DNA from: Cladopsammia gracilis
Lineage: Eukaryota > Cnidaria > Anthozoa > Scleractinia > Dendrophylliidae
Reading direction: 5' to 3'
Assembly: GCA_022457155.1 (NCBI GenBank)
Contig: JAJGOT010000995.1
Location: 49,917 to 113,916 of the forward strand
Length of the DNA stretch: 64,000 nucleotides
Within the stretch, counting starts at the first letter, position 1; every line of letters starts with the position of its first letter. Shown one piece after another: positions 39,470-49,300 of this stretch. Under the pieces are notes generated by a model. It saw only the letters and a program-made list of their open reading frames with translations. It was not told the origin of the DNA and ran no database searches. Position numbers and translations under genes: made by a program.

Positions 39470-40714
39470 ATGGCTGTGCAACCGAATCTACTTCCATCTC
39501 ACAGTGAAAAGACAGTGGGTGCCATGAAGGCAGAGCGAACCGTTAAACGCATCACATTCAACCCTTCTGAGGCCAATCCCGGCGAGACACTGTACGTCTC
39601 GGTGCCCAAGCTGGGCGAGCATGATGTCCTTGTGTCCGGCTCGCTTGCACTTGTGTTTAACATCAACCTAGCCGGGGGCCACGCTAACAACTTTCTCGTG
39701 CAAAATGTTTCAAGGGCCCTGGTGGACAGGCTCGTTGTAAAGTTTGGCGCCACCACCGTCGAGGACACAGTTGGGTACGACATCTATAAGATATTCGAAG
39801 ACCTTTTCAAATCAACCGATGAGCGGGACAACATGCTTATGGAGGGCATCCAGAGTGTAGATTTATGCAAGATCCGCTCTGCTGCTGGCGACAAGAAGAC
39901 TTCCGGCGTGGATGCAGAGAACAAACTGGAGAAAATATACAAGAATAAGTATCGCATCAAACTGGATCACCAAATCTTAACTGATCACGGAATCATGTAC
40001 CCTCAGGCCCTATACAGCGATCTGGTCTTCGAACTAACCCTAGCCCCCGCAAGCCAAGTTGTCCGAGGGTCAGACACAAGCAAGCTCGTGTACAAGTTGG
40101 AAAACATCCAGCTGGAGTACGAGACGATCAGAAGTAAGGAGCTGGCTGATGAAGCAACAAGCACTTATACTAGCGGCAAGGGGTTCGCCTATGACTTCGT
40201 AATGCGAGATCGGGTGCATCCCTTCTCAAAAAGCGGGGACACTCGGATGAATCTTTGGGTAAACCCACAGCGCAGGTCTCTCAAGGGCATCCTCCTGCTG
40301 TTCATCAACCCCTATGCTGCGGGTGCAAGGGATTCTGAGAACTATTTCAATCCCGACATCACCAAAGTTAAGGTAACCGTAAATGGGGTTCCAAACAGGG
40401 TCTACAACGAGGGTATCTCCGGCACTGACATGTGGGGTGAAATCTCCCGACACTTTCATACGCGCGGCAGGCCCAACATGAACCTGACCAAATATCTCAC
40501 AGGCAACAAGTTTGGTCTCTGGATTGACCTGCGGTCCATGGCTGACCCAGCTCTGCACGGCAACGGCCAACGGCTCGTCAACACACAGGATGGTGTGCAA
40601 CTCGAGATTGAACGAAACGGCACAGGCTCGGGAAATGCAAACTGCCATATCTTCACCATCTCAGACTCACAGTTGAACATCATTAGCAGGCAGCTGGAAT
40701 CTGTACAGTACTAA
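39470..40714 (+). CDS. E2 major capsid protein (double jelly roll)
   Basis: 414 aa, intact. SLALVFNINLAGGHANNFLV and VSRALVDRLVVKFGATTVED correspond to the first-barrel region of the E3 capsid protein. The second half has RSLKGILLLFINPYAAGARD and NMNLTKYLTGNKFGLWIDLR. Its length fits the 400-450 aa Polinton hexon. First of a late run (capsid, ATPase, small genes, integrase), each preceded by TATATACC-ATG. Confidence 0.85.
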   Translation: MAVQPNLLPSHSEKTVGAMKAERTVKRITFNPSEANPGETLYVSVPKLGEHDVLVSGSLALVFNINLAGGHANNFLVQNVSRALVDRLVVKFGATTVEDTVGYDIYKIFEDLFKSTDERDNMLMEGIQSVDLCKIRSAAGDKKTSGVDAENKLEKIYKNKYRIKLDHQILTDHGIMYPQALYSDLVFELTLAPASQVVRGSDTSKLVYKLENIQLEYETIRSKELADEATSTYTSGKGFAYDFVMRDRVHPFSKSGDTRMNLWVNPQRRSLKGILLLFINPYAAGARDSENYFNPDITKVKVTVNGVPNRVYNEGISGTDMWGEISRHFHTRGRPNMNLTKYLTGNKFGLWIDLRSMADPALHGNGQRLVNTQDGVQLEIERNGTGSGNANCHIFTISDSQLNIISRQLESVQY

Positions 40715-40730
40715 GACACATATATATACC

Positions 40731-40937
40731 ATGGCCACAAGCAACATCAACTTCTATGATAAGCCGGCTCCCCTGCCATCTACCAGACCCTTAACATACA
40801 ATGAAATAGAAAGACTTCTGGCAAAGGCGCCCTCCCCACCCACACATGAACCAATTGTTTGCAAACCAACTAATATAGGCGCTGGCTATGGACCCAAGAA
40901 AGTTGCCATTCAATGCACTAATCGTGGGCCCCACTAA
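40731..40937 (+). CDS. Small ORF overlapping the ATPase start, E2 only
   Basis: 68 aa starting at TATATATACC-ATG. Pro-rich (KPAPLPSTRPLTYNEIERLL). It overlaps the ATPase start (40888) by 50 bp in another frame and ends in GPKKVAIQCTNRGPH. In E1 the ATPase follows the capsid gene directly without it. Either an added gene or an N-terminal extension of the ATPase separated by a one-base shift. Confidence 0.5.
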   Translation: MATSNINFYDKPAPLPSTRPLTYNEIERLLAKAPSPPTHEPIVCKPTNIGAGYGPKKVAIQCTNRGPH

Positions 40938-41487
40938 CTCTGGCAAGACACAGTATCTTCTAAACCAACTGCGAGGCCCCTTTAGGGGTTGTTTTGATTA
41001 CATCGTTTTATTCTGCCCCACATTTGTCAAGAACAAGACATACGATGGCTTCGTGGACCGCGATCCACACATCTTTGTGATTACCTGCCAACAGCATGAG
41101 ATCGAAGACTGGTTGAAGCTGGCGAGCTTCTTTTTCACATGCACCAACACTTTATTCATTCTCGATGACTGCGCCGCCTCCAAAGATGTCAAAGGCCGCA
41201 CAAGCCAGCTGGTCAATCTGGGGTTCAGCGCAAGGCATGACGGCATATCCGTGTGGGTCTTGACGCAGCAGATCACCAGCATTGCCAAACCATATCGTGA
41301 TAACATTGCAGCGATCGTGCTCTTTTACACACCCTCCAGCAAGACAACTAAGGCCATCTTCGAAGACTATGCCGGCGAGCTCTCAAACGAGGAGTACAAA
41401 GAGCTTATCGCAAGGCTCAAATCCCGCAAGTTCTCCCACCTGGTTTTCTCTCTTAGGTACCCGTATGGAATTGAGTACAAGGTTTAA
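40888..41487 (+). CDS. E2 A32/FtsK-like packaging ATPase
   Basis: 199 aa. Walker A GPTNSGKTQ (residues 14-22), Walker B TLFILDDC (near 98-105) and the downstream sensor region SVWVLTQQ. C-terminal HLVFSLRYPYGIEYK. The compact length is normal for Polinton ATPases. Powers DNA entry into the capsid. It has no TATATACC of its own, unlike its neighbours, because its start lies within the preceding ORF. Confidence 0.9.
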   Translation: MDPRKLPFNALIVGPTNSGKTQYLLNQLRGPFRGCFDYIVLFCPTFVKNKTYDGFVDRDPHIFVITCQQHEIEDWLKLASFFFTCTNTLFILDDCAASKDVKGRTSQLVNLGFSARHDGISVWVLTQQITSIAKPYRDNIAAIVLFYTPSSKTTKAIFEDYAGELSNEEYKELIARLKSRKFSHLVFSLRYPYGIEYKV

Positions 41488-41502
41488 ACACAAATATATA
41501 CC

Positions 41503-41742
41503 ATGGATGCACCAACCAGCCTACACAAGCTCACTGTGCTTTCACAGCTTTTGGATGAATTGCACAAACACACACTTGATGCACAAAACAAAATTATCAA
41601 AGCCGCTAGTGAGGAAAATCTGCGCCTTATGCTTCTCAACAGATATCCCTTGCGGTTGAATTCTATGCCAGACACCATGGCGGGGCTTATACGTGAGATT
41701 GAAACTCTTTTACCAGCCATCAAGAGAATTATCGAAAATTAA
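41503..41742 (+). CDS. Small helical protein (79 aa)
   Basis: Intact homologue of the frameshifted E1 gene at 13125. Helical throughout (LSQLLDELHKHTLDAQNKII ... LIREIETLLPAIKRIIEN), no known domain. ATATATACC-ATG start. Confidence 0.7.
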   Translation: MDAPTSLHKLTVLSQLLDELHKHTLDAQNKIIKAASEENLRLMLLNRYPLRLNSMPDTMAGLIREIETLLPAIKRIIEN

Positions 41743-41769
41743 AAAAAATATATTAGATATATACCCCTG

Positions 41770-42390
41770 ATGATGGCACAAGCAGCTGAAGACCAAGTCG
41801 ACTTGAGCGAAGTAATGCAGATGCTGGAGGCTGCCCCTGATACTGCACCTCCCACAGGTCTCGTGTGTGACGATGGTATTCCTGCCAAACGTGAGAAGCT
41901 GGCAATCCTTGTTTCAACAGGCAAGGCCAAAGAAGCTATCGGCGTGCAGCTCACACATGATCAAGTGAAGCGCCTGTCAGACAAGAACGTTGACAAGTAC
42001 TTCAAAAGGTACGAGGCCTATGTCGGCAACAAGACAACAGAATCCCTAGTTGATTCAGCCATAATGCTCTTGTCCAAAGGAGTTGGCATGGTGGTCGATC
42101 TTGATGATGTCAAGGAATTACAGAAAGAACTCAAAAATGATTACATCATCTACCAGGAGCTGTCAAATCTTGCTGGAGGTATTGCCCTGAGATGCGGACG
42201 ATGGCTGGCACTTGCCAATGCTGCTCTCATCACAACAAAACACGTCAAGTTTGAACGAGAGCCTGATCACAAGCCTGACTTAATAGAATTGGAACCACAA
42301 CCAACACATCCAAGCAGAGATAGTGAAGGTTATCCACTTGAGGGCTTTGATGAGGTTGACACATGTTTTGATGAAATTTTTGACACATAA
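41770..42390 (+). CDS. Unknown soluble protein (206 aa)
   Basis: Helical, with KEAIGVQLTHDQVKRLSDK (helix-turn-helix-like) and EAYVGNKTTESLVDSAIMLL, and an acidic C-terminus. The intact form of the gene split by a LINE in E1. Function unknown. Conserved between elements in a late block, so probably a virion or assembly protein (inference). Confidence 0.75.
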   Translation: MMAQAAEDQVDLSEVMQMLEAAPDTAPPTGLVCDDGIPAKREKLAILVSTGKAKEAIGVQLTHDQVKRLSDKNVDKYFKRYEAYVGNKTTESLVDSAIMLLSKGVGMVVDLDDVKELQKELKNDYIIYQELSNLAGGIALRCGRWLALANAALITTKHVKFEREPDHKPDLIELEPQPTHPSRDSEGYPLEGFDEVDTCFDEIFDT

Positions 42391-42391
42391 T

Positions 42392-42570
42392 CTGGCAGGA
42401 ACCTGGCAGGAACCTGGCAGGAACGTGGCAGGAACCTGGGAAGGAACCTGGCAGGAACCTGGCTGAAACCTGGGTGGAACCTGGCAGGAACCTGGGCAGG
42501 AACCTGGGGCAGGAACCTGTCAGGAACCTGGGCAGGAACCTGGCAGGAACCCGGGCAGGAACCTGTCAGC
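42392..42570. repeat. Minisatellite of 11-13-bp units
   Basis: About 16 units of GGAACCTGGCA and variants with one or two added G. Same position as the 11-bp array of E1 (9491-9556), different sequence except GGAACC. Confidence 0.95.
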
Positions 42571-42612
42571 ACACTTGTCAAATTTTTCAAAGCATAATAT
42601 ATATACCCCACT

Positions 42613-43092
42613 ATGGCCACACCACTCGAGGCGATCCCTGAAGAAACTCAAACTCCAACTCCAACTCCAACTCCAACACCTGCACGTGTTACCTCTGAGG
42701 CCCCGAAAACAAAGCCTGCAAAAGAAAAGAACCCCGGCCGTGTTGCTGCTGGCAAAAGGGTAGCAGAGCACAACCGCCTGGCCCGTGAAGCAAAGAAAAA
42801 GGCCGAAGCACAAAAGGCCGCAACCTCAACAAGTGACACCAGTGCTGCAAACCAACCCTCAACAAGTGACACAACAACTGACACCAACAGCAACTCAATC
42901 TTTTATATTCTGGGGGTTGGAGGGTTGATTGTCTCTGTTATGGGTGTGTATTACCAACGCGAAGCCATAATGCAAAAGCTTGGCCACAAATCAAACACAC
43001 TGACCCCACCACCAGCAAACACACCGACCCCACCACCAGAACAACCCCCATCTCGAATTCCAGTAAGACAAGGAATCAAAAAAATGGAATAA
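42613..43092 (+). CDS. Basic, single-membrane-span protein (159 aa)
   Basis: N-terminal PT repeats (TPTPTPTPT), basic helix NPGRVAAGKRVAEHNRLAREAKKKAE, a Ser/Thr linker, a membrane helix (FYILGVGGLIVSVMGVYY) and a Pro-rich basic tail. Homologue of E1 9083-9460, longer at both ends. Confidence 0.72.
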   Translation: MATPLEAIPEETQTPTPTPTPTPARVTSEAPKTKPAKEKNPGRVAAGKRVAEHNRLAREAKKKAEAQKAATSTSDTSAANQPSTSDTTTDTNSNSIFYILGVGGLIVSVMGVYYQREAIMQKLGHKSNTLTPPPANTPTPPPEQPPSRIPVRQGIKKME

Positions 43093-43125
43093 AAAATAAA
43101 CACATATGTATACTGCACACAAACC

Positions 43126-43464
43126 ATGGCTGACAATAAGCTTGTGAAGTCTATCCTCGACGCAGCAACAATAACTGGCCTTGTCGCTGGTATTGGTTGG
43201 ATTGGGAAAAAGACCATCAAAGAAAACTTCACTGCCGACCCCAGTGCAAGCTTGATGAACTACGTCAAGTTCACAGCCGTCATGGCTGGCAGCATCGCGC
43301 TGAAGAAATATCTCGAGGACCAGAAAATCCTCCCAGACAACATGAAAAACCATATGTATACACACAACCGCAATGGCCAGCATTGCAATAATGACCCTTG
43401 GCGCTGTTTTGAATGCTGCAGCTTTCACTGGCGGCAATTATCTCGCGAAGTATCTATCTGGTGA
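43126..43464 (+). CDS. Small membrane protein with read-through extension
   Basis: The first ~72 residues match the 73-aa E1 protein (ATITGLVAGIGWIGKKTIKE, AGSIALKKYLEDQKILP). E1 stops here. In E2 the frame runs on for 39 residues, 92 bp into the next gene in another frame. The extension looks non-adaptive: a lost stop codon. Confidence 0.65.
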   Translation: MADNKLVKSILDAATITGLVAGIGWIGKKTIKENFTADPSASLMNYVKFTAVMAGSIALKKYLEDQKILPDNMKNHMYTHNRNGQHCNNDPWRCFECCSFHWRQLSREVSIW

Positions 43465-43810
43465 TAACGGAAAGGCAGCAATGGATGAGAAAATCCGGCA
43501 TGACAAAGCTCTGGAACAATACCAAGCGGCTTACGCCAAATACCAGAAGGACCGCACTAAGCTCCTCGACTGGATTGCAGCCAACGATCGGATAAAACAC
43601 CAAGCTAGCCAAAACTTTCAAACCACCGACCAAGCCCTGGTCTTGTACAACCAGATGCATAAATCGCAACCTGATAAACAAATCAAAGATTACAAAGAGC
43701 CCCAGTTCTCAGACTTCTACAAACCCAGCCAACAACAGCAGACTGGTGAACTTGCGTTTATTGGAGGCACCCTTCTTGCAGGTGGGTATGCGGCCTATCG
43801 CCTTCTGTAA
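43373..43810 (+). CDS. Small membrane protein (145 aa)
   Basis: Homologue of E1 8106-8546: hydrophobic N-terminus (IAIMTLGAVLNAAAFTGGNY), charged helix, LLDWIAANDRIKHQ, and a C-terminal hydrophobic helix (ELAFIGGTLLAGGYAAYRLL). It overlaps the extended upstream ORF. Confidence 0.75.
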   Translation: MASIAIMTLGAVLNAAAFTGGNYLAKYLSGDNGKAAMDEKIRHDKALEQYQAAYAKYQKDRTKLLDWIAANDRIKHQASQNFQTTDQALVLYNQMHKSQPDKQIKDYKEPQFSDFYKPSQQQQTGELAFIGGTLLAGGYAAYRLL

Positions 43811-43845
43811 GCAAACAACACAATACATAAGTATATACCATCCCT

Positions 43846-44835
43846 ATGGAAGCCAAACTCTCAAAGATCTATTACAGTCCTAAAGGCTACTGGAAAGGCC
43901 TTGCTGCTGTCAAAAAGCTAGCTGCAGCAGCCAAGCTCTCTGAAGAGGCGGCAAAGAAATGGCTCGTCAAACAAGCCCTTTGGCAAGTTTACCTCCCTGC
44001 ACCACGCCATATACCTCGGCCTAAGTTTGATGTCCAGACTCCTAATGCTGTGCATCAAGCGGATCTACTGTTTTTGCCACACGACAAACTGCCTCATGGG
44101 CGAAAGATTTACAAATATGCTTTGACAGTTGTTGATGTGGCTAGCCGTTACAAAGCAGCAGAGCCCTTGACTTCGAAAGAGTCTGATAAAGTTTCGAAGG
44201 CGCTTACACGTATTTACAGGCGCGGGCCTTTGAAATGGCCACAACTGTTGCAAGTCGATCCGGGGACAGAGTTTATGGGGGTTGTGACTAAAGAGACTGG
44301 GGCTCATAAAACAACCATTCGTCGTGGGCGTGTTGATATCCACAGAGACCAAGGGATTGTTGAAAGATTCAACAGAACCCTGGCTGAACGATTGTTTGGT
44401 TACCAGTACGCAGTTGAAATGAATCTGCCCTCTGGCCGTTCGACTGCTTGGGTTAAAAGATTGCCAGATGTTGTGTCGGCTTTGAACAATGAAGTAACCA
44501 GATTAACTGGCAAGAAGCCCGCTCAAGCAATCAAAGAGAAGGCAACCTCGGCCAAGCCCGCAACCTCATATGCTAGACCTGTAGGTGAGAAGGAAAAGAA
44601 GCTCCCTCCTAGGGTTAATTTGCGATATCTTTATTACCCCGGTGAGCTTGAGGGGGGTAGTCGACGGGCGACAGATCCGATCTGGTCTTTGAAAGTATAT
44701 AACATCGAAAGGGTTGATACTAAGCCAAATGAACCGGTCGTGTATTATCTGTACGACGGCCCCAAGCGGGGGTTTGTGCGTGAGGAGTTGATGGTTGTTC
44801 CGCCGGGCACTCAGTTGCCTCCGATGTCTTTGTGA
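43846..44835 (+). CDS. int: E2 retroviral-type (rve) integrase
   Basis: 329 aa, intact. N-terminal helical domain (LAAVKKLAAAAKLSEEAAKK). Catalytic core with the D of HQADLLFLP, the D of LQVDPGTEFMG and the E of GIVERFNRTLAERL. C-terminal SH3-like domain (LRYLYYPGELEGGSRRATDP ... RGFVREELMVVPP). No chromodomain, unlike E3. The stop overlaps the PolB stop by 25 bp, tail to tail, as in E1. Confidence 0.93.
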   Translation: MEAKLSKIYYSPKGYWKGLAAVKKLAAAAKLSEEAAKKWLVKQALWQVYLPAPRHIPRPKFDVQTPNAVHQADLLFLPHDKLPHGRKIYKYALTVVDVASRYKAAEPLTSKESDKVSKALTRIYRRGPLKWPQLLQVDPGTEFMGVVTKETGAHKTTIRRGRVDIHRDQGIVERFNRTLAERLFGYQYAVEMNLPSGRSTAWVKRLPDVVSALNNEVTRLTGKKPAQAIKEKATSAKPATSYARPVGEKEKKLPPRVNLRYLYYPGELEGGSRRATDPIWSLKVYNIERVDTKPNEPVVYYLYDGPKRGFVREELMVVPPGTQLPPMSL

Positions 44836-45800
44836 CCATATGCAAGCGTATGGACGCCATCGTCTTTTATCCAGCGCTTTGAATCAAAGGGCGAGAGTGT
44901 TGTCTTGTTTAGATGCACGCCATAGATCTGGTGATTCACGCTTCGAAGCATGTCCATCCCGTGTTTGAAGGCCTCCTTTCTGAAGAGGGCGTCTTTGTAG
45001 TTCTGGTGTGTGATCTCCTTCTTCGTCACAGCCTTGGTGGTGCCCTTCGCCTTCTTAATGTTCTTCTGACTGCCAAGCATGATTGAGTACATCTTTGAGC
45101 GTAGGCAGATCACTTCTGAGATAGGGGTGCCAGCGCACTCGTCCTTCATCTTGCCGATGACCTTCTTGTTTAGCTGGCTGTGGAGTGGATGGTCCTTGGG
45201 ATAGTCACTTGTGTCGTAGAGCTCATCGAGGCGATTCTCCATGTCCTTGTAGACATCCTCTGTCTTGATCTCTAGAAGCAGACTGTCTGTGTCTGTGTAA
45301 AGTAGGTCTACGCACGGGCCGTACTTAAACTTGAAGTACTTATAGTAGAAGTCGTACATCAGAGTCTTAGAAAGATCAAGAATGCACATGCCGGTGTAGA
45401 CTGGGCGTTTGAGTAAGATTTTGTCCTTGTGCATTTGAATCCCTTCAAGATTTTCACCAAAGACTGTTGCTCTGGCGAACAGTGGGCTTGAGATAAGCTT
45501 TCTCAACTTGTCTGTCTCATTAGCACGAACAAGCCTCATATCAATGCGCTTTCTGAGGTTCTCCATGGTCTTACCAAAGACAGAGTTGTTCATCAGCTTG
45601 AAGAAGTTCTTTTCGAACTCAGAAGTGGCTTGCTTTCTGAGTTCTGTGTTCAGCCTTATGTAAGGCTCCATCCAAGGCTTCTGCTCGAATTTGAGGATTC
45701 GATGAATCGTTTTCAACTTCATGCCTAACTCTAGGTAAAGCTGAAGATTCCTGTAGTGTAGAACATATCTGTCTTTGTTCTTGAGGGTTAGGAGCAACTT
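44811..45800 (-). pseudogene. polB: E2 PolB, C-terminal part (separated by E3)
   Basis: About 329 codons: motif B region KLMNNSVFGKTMENLRKRID, motif C LLYTDTDSLLLEI and the C-terminal thumb (SPFDSKRWIKDDGVHTLAYG). The 5' part is at 62495-64000. The sequence at 45795-45800 (CAACTT) is the E3 target duplication, and the two parts meet in frame. Close in type to the E3 polymerase and unlike the E1 one. Confidence 0.92.
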
Positions 45801-46304
45801 AGTAGTTTTAGAGTTGGGGGCACCAGATCAAAAAAATATTTTTTTGATCTGATACCAACCCAACTCTAATACTACTTTCCATATGATGGCAACCAGTTTT
45901 TTTTGTTTCCATTTAATGTAAACCAGTTTTTGGAAAACTATATGTTTCCATAAAATAATTAAACTATATGTTTCCATAAAATAATAAACTATATGTTTCC
46001 ATAAAATAATTAAACTATATGTTTTATAAAAAACAAAGTGCGTTTATTCCATTGCGTGATTCCACATAATAGAATCCTTTGCGTGACACAATTCTCGGAA
46101 ACACAGGAAGTCGATGATGTCATACAATAGGGGGTTCCCCCAGGAAAATGAGTCATGAGACAGTCGTATGATTTTTTCAACCAATCAAAAGCTTCACATT
46201 TTCACTACACAATCGTGAAATGTTTCAGTGAAAAGTTATTAATTTGTGTAACTTTTCAGTGAAAGTCATTTGTGAAGTTTAGAGAAGATGCCTTACTCTC
46301 TGAA
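45801..46304 (+). repeat. E3 left terminal inverted repeat
   Basis: Outer 76 bp (45801-45876) is a palindrome centred on AAAAAAATATTTTTTT. Then 25-26-bp iterons (45935-46030) and a segment ending GCCTTACTCTCTGA. Compared with the right TIR it lacks 21 bp that lie between direct repeats of ATGAC. Confidence 0.93.
45935..46030. repeat. Iterons in the E3 TIR
   Basis: AAACTATATGTTTCCATAAA with ATAAT(T) spacer, at 45935, 45961, 45986 and a partial at 46012. Mirror copies lie in the right TIR (about 62262-62360). Possible binding sites for a replication protein. Confidence 0.85.
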
Positions 46305-46368
46305 AAGAAACAAATATCTTCTCCAAATTAATGAATACTGATATGTTAAAAGGTAAAGAAATATTATT

Positions 46369-49300
46369 TTAGTTGTTAATAGCATAATGCCCATATGCGT
46401 GACTTGTCGCACCATTATCGTGAATATATCGTTTGTCATCAAAGCAACTGAGTGATACTTTATTGATTTCATAACTTCCTAATTGATGATTTTGACTCCT
46501 AATTGTTTTCATTTGATGGTGCATCTGTTTATTATTGAAGAGTGTGTCTTTATAGTTTTCATGTTGGATTTTATTTTTAATGACATTCTTTTTGATTCCT
46601 TTTGCTGTTTTTCCACCTTTTTGATCGTCTTTCATGTAGCTATACATTTTTGATCGTAGACCGACGAATTCATAAATGGGAACTCCTGCGGCTTCATCTT
46701 TGAATTTACCAATTACTTTTTTATTTAACTTATTAAAATACGGTGAGCTTTCAGGGTAGTCGCTGTTATCGAATTTATCTTTATCGTTCCAGAAATCCCT
46801 ATAGACGTCTTCGGTTTCGATTTCATAGGTTAGGGAGTCTGTATCGGTAAAGAGCAGCTTAGCCTTATTACCATACTTATCTTTGATATAGTTATAATGA
46901 AACTCATACATTAATGTCTTACTAAGATCTAGAATACACATACCCACATATGCCGGCCTGTTTAGGGTTAGTGTTTCTTTGATCTTATGAACGGCTACAA
47001 GGTTTTCATTGAAGATCTTACTACTTACATAATTAGGTTTAGCAGCCATTTTTAATAGTTTCTTTTCATCAGTTACTAATCTGACATCAACTCTCTTTCT
47101 TAAGTTTTCCATTGTTTTACCAAAAACACTATTATTCATAAGTTTGAAAAAATCTTTTTCAAAAGCATTTTTAGCATTCTTTCGTTTGTTGGTGTTGAAG
47201 TCAATGTATTGTTTAAGCCAAGGTGACTGATTAAATTCTAATACTCGATGAACCTTAATGACTTTTAATCCAAGATCTGTATATAATTGAAGGTTTCTAT
47301 AATGTAGAACGTATTTTTCTTTGTTTCTTAAAGTTGGAATCAGTTTTTGTACGAGACCTATTGATATATTATATTTATTCGCAATGTTTTTACAATATTC
47401 AGACAACATGTCTTTAGTTATTTTTATCTTTTCCGGTCCTAGTGGGTAGTCGTTATGAAGGTCATGCAACTCTTTGGGGTATTCTAAATCAACTTCTAAT
47501 ATTAAACCTTTTTCGCTGTTTTCATTGTATTTAGCTAAATCTATGTTGTTAATCTGTTTATCTGTCATCCATCTAAAACCACCAGTTGGTAGGTATTGTG
47601 ACATAGCCCAACCATATAAATTATTAGCGTCTAGATACATGATATACTTTGAGGGTGTCTTCTCATCGTATGATTTCATATATTTATTGTTAGCTTTACC
47701 GTATCGATTGGCTATATACGATATACCACCACGCATACCCTTTTCAATGAATTGAAACATATCAATATCAACCATAAGCTCTAATTTAATGTTAGTCATT
47801 TTTAGCATAGCATCCCATGACAAACCAGGAGATGTGAAATAATGACATGGATCAAGTTTATAGTATTCTAAGCATGTTTTCCTAAAGTTTTCAAACACAT
47901 CAGCTAATAGAAGGATATCAGATTTTAAATACAAGTCATGATACTCACCCATTCTTTTAAGCATGAATGTTTCCCATACAGTCTGAGCATGTTGATAATC
48001 TTTATTGCTTATATGCTCATTATTCATGATACTAAAAAAGTCTTCTTTTGTTGGTAGTTTTTCATTGAATTTATCAAAACTGTCCATGTAGTCATAAGGA
48101 TATACTCCTTTTCGAGCCATTAAATCAAGCTCTTTACCTTTAAATTTTTGAGAGGTATATTTTAATGATTCTCTTGGTAGATTACTCACTAGTTTTTCCA
48201 AGCTAGAGCTCATAAATTGGAAACTATCAATGAAGGGTAGATGATTGCCCAGCATAAAGGCCATATACTTTTCCATGTTGTTAGGTATGGCATTAATATT
48301 CATCTGTATCTCCTCTCCTTTCTTATTTTTGTATGTATGTTTCTTAACAATAGCTCCAATCTCTTGCATTATAAAATGGCTGTCATAACCTCTCAAATTA
48401 TGGAATATAACAGGAATTTTTATCTCTGCTGGATTTACTCTGAGTTTCAGATTACATTCTTGATGAGCAGAGCCTCTGTATTTACCAGTGATGTGACAAT
48501 GGTCTCGGACTCGAATGTCCTTATCAGTATATTTTTTATTACAAATATGACATTCTTTGGCTTTTTGAAATTCCTCTTCATCATCTTTTGTCATTTTTAA
48601 TGGTTTGTTAAATTCCTTTTTCATAATAGTTTTACAATATTTAACTTCTTTTATCATTTTTTCAATGAATTTGTACACAGCCTTTTCACCTCTGTAAATT
48701 TGTATTGGTTTGGTATGTTTATCATCATAACAACAAACGACCTTATATCCATAACCACAGTCTGTATGCTTCTGATAAGCCTCTGTGTATGATTTATCAT
48801 TATTGGGTTGACAACCATGTATTTTTTCAGTAAGAGCATCAAAATCTGCATAAATGACGAATGGTACTGGTAGTTGTTTATGAAAGTTGTTGAATCTTAG
48901 TATATTATTATCCTTCTCAGGCATTTTTATCGCTTGTGTGCCATTCACTTGTATACAGTTTTCTTTATGATCAGTTAATACTCTTTCAGAGCTGAAGCAT
49001 TGAAGACAATACAAGCAGAAATGTTTTCTTTCTTTGTGTTTTGTCTGATTGTACATTAACTTGTTAAAATCTTTAATCAAGACATAGTGCTTGTTTTCAT
49101 TTTCTGTTATAAGAAGCAGATTCATACGGTCTGCATATTTTTCTTTTGAGACATAAATTGGATATGGTTGTTTATCTTCATAACCGAAAACATTGATGTT
49201 GATCTTATTTTGTTTTTCTATCTTGTTGTACTGTTTGGTGGTGACTGGGAATTCAATCCCTGAATAATTTAAATTTTCAATGAATGGTTTGTCAACTTTT

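Noticed and set aside
42330..42620. Minus-strand ORF with many Pro/Val/Gln repeats
   Set aside because: It is a translation of the 11-13-bp minisatellite; the E1 array gives no similar protein.
48241..48600. Plus-strand 119-aa hydrophobic ORF
   Set aside because: Shadow of the PolB gene on the other strand.
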